Below are positions 5,983-13,041 of a DNA stretch of 64,000 nucleotides, in pieces. This stretch comes from a virus. The notes under the pieces are model-generated. The model was not told where the DNA came from. It saw nothing but the letters and a program-made list of their open reading frames with translations, and ran no database searches. The translations under genes were made by a program, and so were the position numbers. The DNA lies in the IMG/VR virus record IMGVR_UViG_3300025127_000013, positions 1 to 64,000 of that record. One strand, written 5' to 3'. Numbering within the stretch: position 1 is the stretch's first letter; each line of letters starts with the position of its first letter.

Positions 5983-7950
5983 ATGGCGAAAGCTAATACT
6001 CACCTTACTCATCTTGAAGAATTGGTTCTAACACAGGGAGCGGATGGCTATAAAATGGCCAGAGGCTTCCTTTTAGAGCTTTTAAAGTCTTTGAAGGGTA
6101 ATACCAGCACTAAGATTCAAACATCCGTCAAATGGGACGGTGCACCTGCTATATTTGCTGGAATTAATCCAGAGAATGGCAAGTTCTTTGTTGGTACTAA
6201 ATCTATCTTTAATAAAATACCAAAGATTAATTATACGAAAGATGATATAGTAAAAAACCATGGTCATGCACCCGGGCTTGTTGATAAACTCACCAAAGCT
6301 TTGGAATATTTGCCGGCATTAAACATTAAAAACATTCTGCAGGGTGATTTCATGTTCGATGATGAAATGATCAGAAGGGCTGAAATTGATGGTGTACCTC
6401 ACTATAAATTCAAGCCAAACACAATTGTTTATGCTGTGCCTGTTGATTCAAAACTCGGTCAAGAAATAGAACAAGCTAAGTTTGGTATTGTTTTTCACAC
6501 AACATATGAAAGTTTGGACAGTGGTGCTAGTTTTGGAGCAGATGTATCATCGCTTCGTAGAGCCCCCGGGGTTTGGTTTGACGATGCTTTCTTCACTGAT
6601 GATACTGGTGTTGTAACTTTAACAGATGATGAAGAAACACAAATTGTTAGTTTGGTTAAACAAGCAGATACTGTTAATGGACAAATAGATTATGACAATT
6701 TACCATTTTCTTTATTAAATATTTATATTAATAGTGAGATTAAAGCAGGCAGCTTTCTTGATGACCCAGAAAAATCGTTTGAGGGATTCAATAATTGGTA
6801 TTCACAAAGGGTTCAAAAAAAGATAGATAAACTTAAAAGTGATAGAGGTAAAGAGTCAGCGAGTCAAAATGCCCAACAAATGTTACAATCTTTTGCCGAC
6901 AAGAAAAATGATATAGTCAACATTTTTAAGGTTAGTCGCTTGCTATTTGAGGCAAAAAACATTTTTATTCAAAAATATAACAATGCTGTTTATAACACCA
7001 AACACTTCGTTGACAACGGTTCAGGTGATCTAGTTGCTAGTAATCCAGAAGGCTATGTAGCAGTCGATCACAAAGGTAACGGAATTAAGTTTGTTGATCG
7101 TCTAGAATTTAGTAGAGCCAACTTCGCTGTTGATAAAGGTGGCAAATTTACTGGTGATATCAATGAACAAGAAGAAGACGAATTTGACATCGATAATGAA
7201 GACGATGACCCAGTAGTAGATACAGATTATCCAAAGACAGTAGCTGTAGTACCCGGAGCTTTTAAGCCGCCGCATCTTGGACATTTGGATATGGTACGGA
7301 AATATTCTGATATCGCAGATGAAGTTAAAGTTTTAATATCTAAACCAACTGTTAAAGCTAGAACATTACCTAATGGTCGAGAAGTAACAGCCAAGGATTC
7401 ACTCAAAATCTGGAATGTATTAGCATCAAATCTACCAAATGTAGATATAGAAATTTCATCACATGCATCTCCTATTAATGCTGCATATGAATATGTGGGT
7501 GATGAAGGACCGCTGAATGTTGGTGATAAAGTTATTCTCGGCTGTAGTAACAAAGGTGGTGATTGTAAACGATGGACTGGAGCAGAAAAATACATCAAAA
7601 AAGGTGTTGAATTGGTACCAGTGACCGGAGTTGAACCAACTGTCCGAACTAGCGGAGAAGCATTTAGTGCTACTGATTTTCGTAGTGCACTTGGAAATCC
7701 AGAAAATAAAGCAGAAATAGCTGAATTTGTCGGTGATGAAAATGTGGAATCTGTTTTAAATATACTTGGACTGTCGAATATGGGCGAGATGTCATCAATG
7801 TCAGGAGGTGCAGTAGCAGGATACTCAGCCCCTTTGGGATATGGGTCGGTTAAAAGACCCAAAAAGAAAAAGAAAACAAATGAATATATGGATTTAAGTT
7901 TGATTGATGAAGTTATCGAACTAATTATGAAAAGAGGCATTACCCAATGA
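5983..7950 (+). CDS. Fusion of ligase-like and NMN-adenylyltransferase-like domains
   Basis: 655 residues. The N-terminal half carries covalent nucleotidyltransferase (DNA/RNA ligase) motifs: SVKWDGAPA with K50-x-DG as motif I, LQGDFMF as a motif III-like site, PEGYV with E356 as motif IV, and GIKFVDR with K369 as motif V. The C-terminal half (from about 415) is a HxGH nucleotidylyltransferase: GAFKPPHLGHL (425-435) and a SATDFR motif near 560, as in NadM-type NMN adenylyltransferases. A Lys-rich linker ends the protein. Likely nucleic-acid end repair plus NAD-related chemistry; the joint role is inferred. Overlaps the next ATG by 4 bp. Confidence 0.75.
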   Translation: MAKANTHLTHLEELVLTQGADGYKMARGFLLELLKSLKGNTSTKIQTSVKWDGAPAIFAGINPENGKFFVGTKSIFNKIPKINYTKDDIVKNHGHAPGLVDKLTKALEYLPALNIKNILQGDFMFDDEMIRRAEIDGVPHYKFKPNTIVYAVPVDSKLGQEIEQAKFGIVFHTTYESLDSGASFGADVSSLRRAPGVWFDDAFFTDDTGVVTLTDDEETQIVSLVKQADTVNGQIDYDNLPFSLLNIYINSEIKAGSFLDDPEKSFEGFNNWYSQRVQKKIDKLKSDRGKESASQNAQQMLQSFADKKNDIVNIFKVSRLLFEAKNIFIQKYNNAVYNTKHFVDNGSGDLVASNPEGYVAVDHKGNGIKFVDRLEFSRANFAVDKGGKFTGDINEQEEDEFDIDNEDDDPVVDTDYPKTVAVVPGAFKPPHLGHLDMVRKYSDIADEVKVLISKPTVKARTLPNGREVTAKDSLKIWNVLASNLPNVDIEISSHASPINAAYEYVGDEGPLNVGDKVILGCSNKGGDCKRWTGAEKYIKKGVELVPVTGVEPTVRTSGEAFSATDFRSALGNPENKAEIAEFVGDENVESVLNILGLSNMGEMSSMSGGAVAGYSAPLGYGSVKRPKKKKKTNEYMDLSLIDEVIELIMKRGITQ

Positions 7951-8747
7951 ACCCAAATGAAGAGAAAACTCTCAGAGAAAGTATAAGACTTGCGATTCGT
8001 GCTGTCAAGCAGAAACGTCAAAATATTGTAAATGAACAAGAACAAAAATTACGAGAAATTATTCGTGGTTTCATGACACTAGAAGAATCCCAAATCAAAG
8101 AAGGAACTCCTGATGTAGATCCAACTCCAAATAAATCTACTGGCATTAATGTATTAGAACAATTGCTTAAGAAAATTGTACCAATCCTAGAAGAAGATTA
8201 TAAGTCTTTGACGACTAATAAAAATCAAAGAGATTCATATCGAGCACACATTGTAAATGCTGTTGAGAACTCATTAACACCAGCAATTATGAACAATGAA
8301 GCCGGCGATGAAGAAGATGGTGATCTTGAAGAAGTTGTGGATATCAAAGTTGGCGGAGAAATGGATGATGATAAATTCATTGATATTAGAAGCCCGGCTG
8401 AAATAGCTGCAGATTCAGCAGACGATACAGATCCTAGAGATGAATTTGGTAAAAATATTGATGGTGATGAAACCGGTCGAAATATGGCATATGAGTCATA
8501 CAAAAAAATTGAAACAAATGTAATCGATTCATATGAACTGCTTTCGGATGCTGAAGATCAAGAACTATTTTACGATTACTTAATTGCAAACCTTAAAATG
8601 TACTTTAACAAATTTGAAGAAGAGTTGTCACCAGATGTTCCAGAGCCAACAAATCAAGCTTATGATATGGCTCAAAAAGATAAAGATGTACAGACCCAAG
8701 AGCCCGGTGAAGCACCTGAAACTGATGATCTTGAACTTGATATATAA
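7947..8747 (+). CDS. Acidic helical protein, possible prohead core component
   Basis: 266 residues, strongly acidic, with an N-terminal basic/amphipathic helical region (EEKTLRESIRLAIRAVKQKR) followed by a second helix ending in REIIRGFMTLEE, again a [LIV]xE-like site. The middle is Asp/Glu-rich (NEAGDEEDGDLEEVVDIK) and the C-terminus is Pro/Glu-rich. Low complexity, helical and acidic character recalls phage scaffold or core proteins, but no family is recognised. Last gene before the regulatory gap at 8748-8843. Confidence 0.55.
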   Translation: MNPNEEKTLRESIRLAIRAVKQKRQNIVNEQEQKLREIIRGFMTLEESQIKEGTPDVDPTPNKSTGINVLEQLLKKIVPILEEDYKSLTTNKNQRDSYRAHIVNAVENSLTPAIMNNEAGDEEDGDLEEVVDIKVGGEMDDDKFIDIRSPAEIAADSADDTDPRDEFGKNIDGDETGRNMAYESYKKIETNVIDSYELLSDAEDQELFYDYLIANLKMYFNKFEEELSPDVPEPTNQAYDMAQKDKDVQTQEPGEAPETDDLELDI

Positions 8748-8764
8748 TTTTTTAAATAAAATAC

Positions 8765-8793
8765 TTGACAAGTTTGAATATTAGGGTTACACT
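8765..8793 (+). promoter_or_regulatory. Sigma70-like promoter for the Fis-like gene
   Basis: TTGACA at 8765-8770, a 17-bp spacer, then TACACT at 8788-8793 (four of six matches to TATAAT). The predicted start is near 8800, inside the first palindromic site, and gives a leader of about 44 nt before ATG 8844. Confidence 0.55.
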
Positions 8794-8798
8794 TTGTT

Positions 8799-8833
8799 TG
8801 TGACAATCACTTGCTAGCACTGTGACTATCACA
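8799..8833 (+). promoter_or_regulatory. Twin palindromic operator candidate
   Basis: Two 13-bp palindromes, TGTGACAATCACT (8799-8811) and TGTGACTATCACA (8821-8833), each of form TGTGA-N3-TCAC, repeat at a 22-bp period (two helical turns). Between them is a perfect 8-bp palindrome TGCTAGCA (8812-8819), so the whole element is nearly symmetric. It overlaps the predicted transcription start. The likely binder is the product of the gene it precedes (autoregulation), by inference. Confidence 0.5.
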
Positions 8834-8843
8834 TATATAATTT

Positions 8844-9188
8844 ATGAAATTAAATACACTATCAGGTATATCAACTATCACTAAATTAAAAGATCATAAT
8901 AAAATTAATGATCAGTTATTAACCTGCATTAACAGTTTAAAATTAGAAGATCTGATAGCTATTAAATTAGAATTATCATCACAGCATGTTAATAATAGAT
9001 TATACGGCCTTGACATCTGGCGAAGAACACCTTACATTGTTAGAGATGGAATACTAAAGTTTTCTCTTTCAGTTGCAAAATCAAAAAAAGATGCTGCCAG
9101 ATTCTTAGGGCTAACATATGTCGAATACATGCGACATCTTAAAGATTTTAATACTAGAGAATATTTTGAGGACAAAGAAAATGTTTAG
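8844..9188 (+). CDS. Fis-like helix-turn-helix DNA-binding protein
   Basis: 114 residues. The C-terminal part SVAKSKKDAARFLGLTYVEYMRHLKDF (about 76-102; shown here by its core KKDAARFLGLTYVEYMRHL) matches the Fis/NtrC-type helix-turn-helix pattern, in which an Ala-Ala-x-x-Leu-Gly helix is followed by a turn and a recognition helix. The N-terminal 70 residues are helical and may dimerise. It probably regulates phage genes. No clear ribosome site precedes ATG 8844. The operator-like palindromes upstream suggest autoregulation. It overlaps the lipoprotein start by 8 bp. Confidence 0.65.
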   Translation: MKLNTLSGISTITKLKDHNKINDQLLTCINSLKLEDLIAIKLELSSQHVNNRLYGLDIWRRTPYIVRDGILKFSLSVAKSKKDAARFLGLTYVEYMRHLKDFNTREYFEDKENV

Positions 9189-9780
9189 ATTATTACCACT
9201 CGTCACAGCAATTGCCTGCGGCCCCAGCAAATTAGAAACGACAGAAAATAGAGATACACAAACATCTGAACCACTGCCGATTCCTACAGAATTTGGAGTT
9301 ATATCCGCTCCTGATTGCAGTCAGGCTGGTCCGGGCGATTATGCATGCAATGTGGTGCTTTATGACCAAGATAAAATTCCATGGCAACTTTATCAACACA
9401 GAGGTAAAGTGGTTGTTTTAGATTTTTCAGCTAGTTGGTGTCCGCCATGTCAGAACTCTGGCATGTTTGTACAACCCATACAAGATGATTATGAAGATGA
9501 TGTTATATTTGCCACACTTTTAATTGATGGGTATACTTTGGGTGTAGAGCCCACAGATGATGAAATAGCTGATTGGGTTGACAGTCACAATATTACTACT
9601 GCTCCAGTTTTGTATGCTAGCAGAGATTTAGTATTTGATCCAACTGGAACTGGCATCGAAGGATATGTCATTGAAGGTTTCCCTACTTATATATATATCG
9701 GTCGAGACGGTGTAATAGCTGAAGGTCATACTGGTTTTAGTGAGACATATGTTAGAACTATCATTGAAAGGTTAAGATAA
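9181..9780 (+). CDS. Thioredoxin-like lipoprotein (TlpA/AhpC-TSA type)
   Basis: 199 residues from ATG 9181; an in-frame ATG at 9118 is rejected because it would bury the signal peptide. MFRLLPLVTAIACG is a short lipoprotein signal with Cys13 as the lipid-modified residue; Ala at -3 makes the lipobox atypical. LDFSASWCPPC places the redox motif WCPPC at 86-90, and GFPTYIYI carries the cis-proline. It would be anchored in the envelope and exchange disulfides there. A bacterial-type envelope protein in a phage suggests transfer from a host. One-base overlap with the next gene. Confidence 0.8.
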   Translation: MFRLLPLVTAIACGPSKLETTENRDTQTSEPLPIPTEFGVISAPDCSQAGPGDYACNVVLYDQDKIPWQLYQHRGKVVVLDFSASWCPPCQNSGMFVQPIQDDYEDDVIFATLLIDGYTLGVEPTDDEIADWVDSHNITTAPVLYASRDLVFDPTGTGIEGYVIEGFPTYIYIGRDGVIAEGHTGFSETYVRTIIERLR

Positions 9781-9989
9781 TGTGGAAAGTATATAAATAT
9801 AATGGAGATTACATCCAAGGTGAGCTTGTAAGCAAGCATTCTTCTGAAAATGCTGCACTCAAGGCGGCCAAAAAAAGCATTGGTTATACTTTTTGTGAAA
9901 AAAAGAAAGTTAATAAAGAAATAAGAATTTGGCTTGATGGTGTAAATTATGCACCATTGGGTGTAATTATAAAAAACACAAGGGGATGA
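9780..9989 (+). CDS. Hypothetical 69-aa basic protein
   Basis: 69 residues, starting in a TAATG overlap with the lipoprotein gene. Basic, with one Cys and no recognised domain; the middle part (SENAALKAAKKSIGYTF) looks helical. Its stop codon (9987-9989) lies within the first eight bases of the tmRNA gene, so the coding and RNA genes overlap. A TATAAATA sequence at 9792-9799 resembles a T4 late promoter -10 box but lies inside this gene. Confidence 0.6.
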   Translation: MWKVYKYNGDYIQGELVSKHSSENAALKAAKKSIGYTFCEKKKVNKEIRIWLDGVNYAPLGVIIKNTRG

Positions 9990-10319
9990 TTAGGCTTCGA
10001 CAGGGCAACAAAGAGGAATAGTGCAAGCAGGTTAGATACGACCTTGACAGTTCAAACAATTTAGTTGCAAACAACAACTTACACTTCGACGAAGCCGCTC
10101 GTTTAGCTGCTTAATCGGGAGGCTGATTAGAGCCTTCTATCCAATCTAATCAATACAACAGACAAGTTGTAAAAATCAAAAAACTCAATGCAACAAGATG
10201 GTAAGCATTGTTTTATAGCCATCTATCTTTGTCAGTTTGGTAAAGAAACTGGATAAGCTTGTGAATGACTACAATTGGATGTGTTCTGGACCCGGGTTCG
10301 ATTCCCGGCATCTCCACCA
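9982..10319 (+). ncRNA. ssrA: tmRNA (ssrA)
   Basis: A complete one-piece tmRNA. The 5' end GGGGATG (9982-9988) pairs with CATCTCC (10309-10315), followed by A and an encoded CCA (10317-10319). The T-arm (CCGGG-TTCGATT-CCCGG) and the typical 5' run ATTAGGCTTCGACAGG are present. The resume region TAGTTGCAAAC precedes a tag reading frame from GCA 10067 to TAA 10112-10114, coding ANNNLHFDEAARLAA. It rescues stalled ribosomes and marks the nascent chain; the LAA end is the usual signal for ClpXP-type proteases. About 340 nt, the normal size. Confidence 0.93.
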
Positions 10320-10358
10320 TTTTAAAACATAACTACTTATAGTGATACAAGGAGTATT

Positions 10359-10541
10359 ATGTTTAATCTATTTAAGAAAAAAACCATTCAAAAAGAAAAA
10401 ATTGAAAATCATTTCATAAATGACAAGATGGAAAAATCACTATGGGATATAAAAGAAGTATACGATCTTGAAACTGAAGAAGTTGAAAGAGTGGTAATTG
10501 AAAAAAGAAATTTTGAATTGTTAAGAAATGAAATAAAATAA
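10359..10541 (+). CDS. Hypothetical 60-aa charged protein
   Basis: 60 residues with a good ribosome site (AAGGAG at 10350-10355). Strongly charged and predicted helical, rich in Lys and Glu, without known motifs. It is the first gene after the tmRNA and may be co-transcribed with it. A perfect inverted repeat follows directly (10543-10561). Confidence 0.6.
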   Translation: MFNLFKKKTIQKEKIENHFINDKMEKSLWDIKEVYDLETEEVERVVIEKRNFELLRNEIK

Positions 10542-10542
10542 G

Positions 10543-10561
10543 CACCATATATAATATGGTG
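10543..10561 (+). repeat. Perfect inverted repeat with embedded TATAAT
   Basis: CACCATAT (10543-10550), a 3-base centre, then ATATGGTG (10554-10561). It encloses TATAAT at 10550-10555 and ends two bases before ATG 10563. It could be an operator over a -10 box, an RNA hairpin that hides the start region, or a weak terminator. No T-run follows. Confidence 0.5.
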
Positions 10562-10562
10562 T

Positions 10563-10820
10563 ATGGAAGATCTTAATAGAATTGAAGTCGGCGATATAGT
10601 AAGAGAAGTCAACTATATCGCCTATTTTAATGCACCAAGAAAAGCACAAGTTGGGATAGTAATAAAAATATATGACTCAAAAAGCGACCCATGGAAATCA
10701 TATTCACAAACACTGGCTAAAATTTATTGGTTTAAAAGTAAAAAATATGAAGTAATTCCCATCTATTTATTGACTCATTATGATCAGAAATTATCGGGGT
10801 ATCAATGTGAAAAAATATAG
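10563..10820 (+). CDS. Hypothetical protein with SH3-like opening
   Basis: 85 residues beginning MEDLNRIEVGDIVREVNYIA, a short beta-rich pattern similar to the genes at 4516 and 10807. No catalytic motif. Start at ATG 10563 directly behind the inverted repeat, with no Shine-Dalgarno sequence, so translation may depend on the hairpin or be leaderless. Overlaps the next gene by 14 bp if that starts at GTG 10807. Confidence 0.55.
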   Translation: MEDLNRIEVGDIVREVNYIAYFNAPRKAQVGIVIKIYDSKSDPWKSYSQTLAKIYWFKSKKYEVIPIYLLTHYDQKLSGYQCEKI

Positions 10821-11028
10821 AATTGATGACATTGTGTATTATGAGCCATTTAAAGATGATGACACAATAAAATCAGAAATTTTAAAAAACATTTCAAAAA
10901 AATCTGTTATACTTGAAATATATGACACCAAAAATAATAGATATGAATTTTATGATTATAAAATTTGTATAATTGATTCTGGTGAAATTAAAAAAGTTAA
11001 AGAAAAATATCTAACACTTAAGGAGTAG
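10807..11028 (+). CDS. Hypothetical protein with SH3-like opening (GTG start)
   Basis: 73 residues from GTG 10807, preferred to the in-frame ATG at 10780 because CGGGG (10796-10799 region) gives a plausible ribosome site and a shorter overlap. The N-terminus VKKYRIDDIVYYEPFKDD resembles the start of the preceding gene, suggesting old tandem duplication. Lys-rich; function unknown. Followed after two bases by the cytidylyltransferase gene. Confidence 0.5.
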   Translation: MKKYRIDDIVYYEPFKDDDTIKSEILKNISKKSVILEIYDTKNNRYEFYDYKICIIDSGEIKKVKEKYLTLKE

Positions 11029-11030
11029 AA

Positions 11031-11510
11031 ATGTCTGATGACAGCAAACCAACAGTTATGGTTTCTGGCGGGTTCGATCCAGTCCATGTAGGTCACATTC
11101 GTATGATTTTAGAAGCATCTAAATATGGAGATGTAATCGTTATTGCAAATACTGATAATTGGTTGCATAGAAAAAAAGGCTTTGTCTTTATGGAGTGGGA
11201 TCGCCGAGCAGAAATTCTTAATGCTTTGAAGGGAGTCATATTAGTTGATTCAGTAGACGATTCTGATGGTACGGTCTGTGAAGCGATTAGACGACTTAAG
11301 CCAACCTACTTTGCCAACGGCGGCGACAGAGGAAGGCACAACACTCCTGAACAGCAAGTTTGTGAAGAAATGGGAATAGAAATGTTGTGGGGCATTGGAG
11401 GTGATTACAAAGCCGATGCATCAAGTGATCTTGTTGACAGGTTCAGAAAACACAGAAATTCTGACCATGAGCTTAAAAACAATATGGGAAATAAACCCTC
11501 CGGTCGTTAA
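11031..11510 (+). CDS. Cytidylyltransferase-like nucleotidylyltransferase (RfaE2/TagD type)
   Basis: 159 residues with AAGGAG ribosome site at 11020-11025. GGFDPVHVGHIRM (about 13-25) holds the HxGH motif of the nucleotidylyltransferase superfamily; the Asp/Gly-rich ANGGDRGRHNTPE and the C-terminal part fit small RfaE/HldE C-domain or glycerol-3-phosphate cytidylyltransferase proteins (both about 130-160 aa). It would join a sugar- or alcohol-phosphate to CMP or AMP. It sits outside the glycan island but supplies an activity the island could use. The C-terminus is low complexity (NSDHELKNNMG). Confidence 0.8.
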   Translation: MSDDSKPTVMVSGGFDPVHVGHIRMILEASKYGDVIVIANTDNWLHRKKGFVFMEWDRRAEILNALKGVILVDSVDDSDGTVCEAIRRLKPTYFANGGDRGRHNTPEQQVCEEMGIEMLWGIGGDYKADASSDLVDRFRKHRNSDHELKNNMGNKPSGR

Positions 11511-11546
11511 CAAATTTGACTAAGAATATAATATACTAGTTAAAAT

Positions 11547-12083
11547 ATGGGACATTCTTCAGTAAATACCAATATTAAAACCCTTAAACTCGACATCTCT
11601 TACAGGCCAATTGAAATAGTTGATGCGGTGGATGCATTAGTATTGTGTCTAATTGGTAAAGCACAAGCAATTGAAAATTACAAAAAAGAAATAAGTTCCG
11701 TCAGCGATAGTTTTAAGCTGCCTGCCGTTATTGTTTTAAAAAGATTTGTTAAATTTCATTTTAAAATTGTCTCTGCACACCGTCGAGAAATTATTTTAAG
11801 AGACAATAATCAATGTCAATATTGTAGCATTGAACTACCAAGCGATAAACTCACTCTTGATCATATTGTACCAAAAAGTAAGGGTGGTAAAAACACTTGG
11901 GATAATTTAGTTGCTGCATGTAAGAAATGCAATCAAAAAAAAGGAAATAGGACACCTGAGCAAGCTAATATGAAATTAATTTGTAAACCCGTAAAACCAA
12001 AATATAATATTCTTCGTTCTGTAGGTAAAAATCAAGTATCAGAATTGTGGAAAAACTATCTCTGGGAATCTAATGAGAAATAA
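11547..12083 (+). CDS. HNH endonuclease
   Basis: 178 residues. The HNH/zinc module is clear: RREIILRDNNQCQYC, then LTLDHIVPKSKGG (His of the first strand), DNLVAACKKCNQKKG (Asn and the second Cys pair), giving a CxxC...CxxC zinc site around the ββα-metal active site at about residues 78-135. It cuts DNA and may act in packaging, restriction-like functions or homing; there is no visible intron. The N-terminal 70 residues are unassigned. A TATAAT at 11527-11532 precedes the start. Confidence 0.88.
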   Translation: MGHSSVNTNIKTLKLDISYRPIEIVDAVDALVLCLIGKAQAIENYKKEISSVSDSFKLPAVIVLKRFVKFHFKIVSAHRREIILRDNNQCQYCSIELPSDKLTLDHIVPKSKGGKNTWDNLVAACKKCNQKKGNRTPEQANMKLICKPVKPKYNILRSVGKNQVSELWKNYLWESNEK

Positions 12084-12318
12084 AAGTATGATTTGTTATT
12101 TATCTGAAATTGGTCACGGTAATTTTTATTACCCAACTGACATCAAAGCTGTATTAAATGATTTATGTGAATGCGAACCAATGAATTACCTTGGCGGTTC
12201 ATCAAGAAATTTAAAAGCAGTGAAAGTGAAAAGCAGTTGTTTAGTGCCTTTAGAATTAAACGATAGCTTTGTAAATAAAAATTTAAACAGTTACTCAATT
12301 GTTTGGGTTAAAATTTGA
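12073..12318 (+). CDS. Hypothetical 81-aa protein
   Basis: 81 residues overlapping the HNH gene by 11 bp. Contains four cysteines dispersed through the chain (one near the N-terminus, a CECE pair in the middle, one after KVKSS), but no recognised motif. The end of the gene lies over the -35 box of the tRNA promoter (12315-12320). Confidence 0.5.
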   Translation: MRNKSMICYLSEIGHGNFYYPTDIKAVLNDLCECEPMNYLGGSSRNLKAVKVKSSCLVPLELNDSFVNKNLNSYSIVWVKI

Positions 12319-12343
12319 CAATCAAATTATAGCATGTTATTAT
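12315..12343 (+). promoter_or_regulatory. Strong sigma70-like promoter of the tRNA cluster
   Basis: TTGACA (12315-12320), exactly 17 bp, then TATTAT (12338-12343). The start is predicted at about 12349-12351, just before the first base of tRNA-Asn (12353). It would drive the tRNA with a very short leader, using the host polymerase early in infection. Confidence 0.75.
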
Positions 12344-12352
12344 AGTTTATAT

Positions 12353-12428
12353 TGCCCCTTAGCTCAGTTGGTAGAGCAAGCGACTGTTAATCGCTGGGTC
12401 CGCGGTTCAAACCCGCGAGGGGCAGCCA
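12353..12428 (+). tRNA. tRNA-Asn(GTT)
   Basis: 76 nt with encoded CCA. Acceptor TGCCCCT pairs with AGGGGCA, G73 then CCA at 12426-12428. D-stem GCTC/GAGC, anticodon stem AGCGA/TCGCT with loop CTGTTAA (anticodon GTT), T-stem CGCGG/CCGCG with loop TTCAAAC. U1-A72 and G73 are as in known tRNA-Asn. Confidence 0.93.
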
Positions 12429-12446
12429 TTAAACATAGGAGAAAAC

Positions 12447-12923
12447 ATGTCTGTTTTAAAAAGACTACAATCACTTAATTTATCAGATGACTCAATCATT
12501 ACACTTATCCGTGAAGAAGGGACTGATGTATTCGTACATAATGAGACAGAAGTAGAAGATGCGATCAATGAAACTACCGTAGTTGAAGATTTCGCATCTT
12601 TAATTTCTAACACAGAACTTGATGCTAGAAATAGATGGAGTGGAAACATTATTGAACATCTAAGAGAAAATGACTTTCTTGATGATTATGAAAGAGGTAC
12701 GAATGCCTTTGAAGATTATCTTGCAGAAACATTATCAGAAAACTTTTATGATGTTGATTTAATTGAGTATTCTACAGAAAAATATGATCACAAACGAGGA
12801 TTTACAACCTTAACTGCTCAAGTGGAAGTTCCATTTTCTAATTTTGCGGAAGTCAATCCATTCGTAAGTGGTTGGACCGTATCGGTTCAAACTGATAACG
12901 GTACACTCACATTTGATGCATAA
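12447..12923 (+). CDS. Hypothetical 158-aa acidic protein
   Basis: 158 residues, with ribosome site AGGAG at 12436-12440, starting 18 bp after the tRNA, so likely on the same transcript. Acidic; the middle (FASLISNTELDARNRWSGNI) and the C-terminal beta-rich part match no family I know. I recall similar small acidic proteins in cyanophage-like genomes but cannot assign a role. Confidence 0.6.
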   Translation: MSVLKRLQSLNLSDDSIITLIREEGTDVFVHNETEVEDAINETTVVEDFASLISNTELDARNRWSGNIIEHLRENDFLDDYERGTNAFEDYLAETLSENFYDVDLIEYSTEKYDHKRGFTTLTAQVEVPFSNFAEVNPFVSGWTVSVQTDNGTLTFDA

Positions 12924-12973
12924 TGATTAACTGTTTAGAAAGCCCAGCCTATATAATTAAGGAGGGTACGGTT

Positions 12974-13036
12974 ATGAACTGTTGTGATAAATGTGAATGT
13001 TCAACATCTTGCAATTGCGAATGTTGTTGCAGTTAG
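12974..13036 (+). CDS. 20-residue cysteine-rich (metallothionein-like) peptide
   Basis: ATG 12974 to TAG 13034-13036. Nine of 20 residues are Cys (positions 3, 4, 7, 9, 13, 15, 17, 18, 19), arranged as CC, CxC, CxC and CCC, with two Asp/Glu-bearing spacers and no aromatic residues. An ideal ribosome site AAGGAGG (12959-12965) lies 8 bases upstream, which is the main reason to think it is translated. Composition suggests clustered binding of Cu, Zn or Cd ions. Too short for a family assignment; a chance frame cannot be excluded. Confidence 0.55.
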   Translation: MNCCDKCECSTSCNCECCCS

Positions 13037-13041
13037 TGCTG

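Noticed and set aside
8821-8833. CRP binding site (TGTGA...TCACA)
   Set aside because: The half-sites are separated by 3 rather than 6 bases, so a cAMP-receptor site is unlikely; a phage regulator is a better candidate.
9792-9799. TATAAATA, an exact match to the T4 late promoter -10 box
   Set aside because: It lies inside the coding region of the 69-aa gene, and in AT-rich DNA such an octamer is expected by chance; no similar box was found ahead of the structural genes.
11547-12083. HNH protein as an intron-borne homing endonuclease
   Set aside because: It is a free-standing gene between intact genes, with no interrupted coding sequence or group I intron-like structure around it.
12952-12957. 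TATAAT as the promoter for the Cys-rich peptide
   Set aside because: The predicted start would fall within the Shine-Dalgarno sequence (12959-12965) and no good -35 box lies 16-18 bp upstream.
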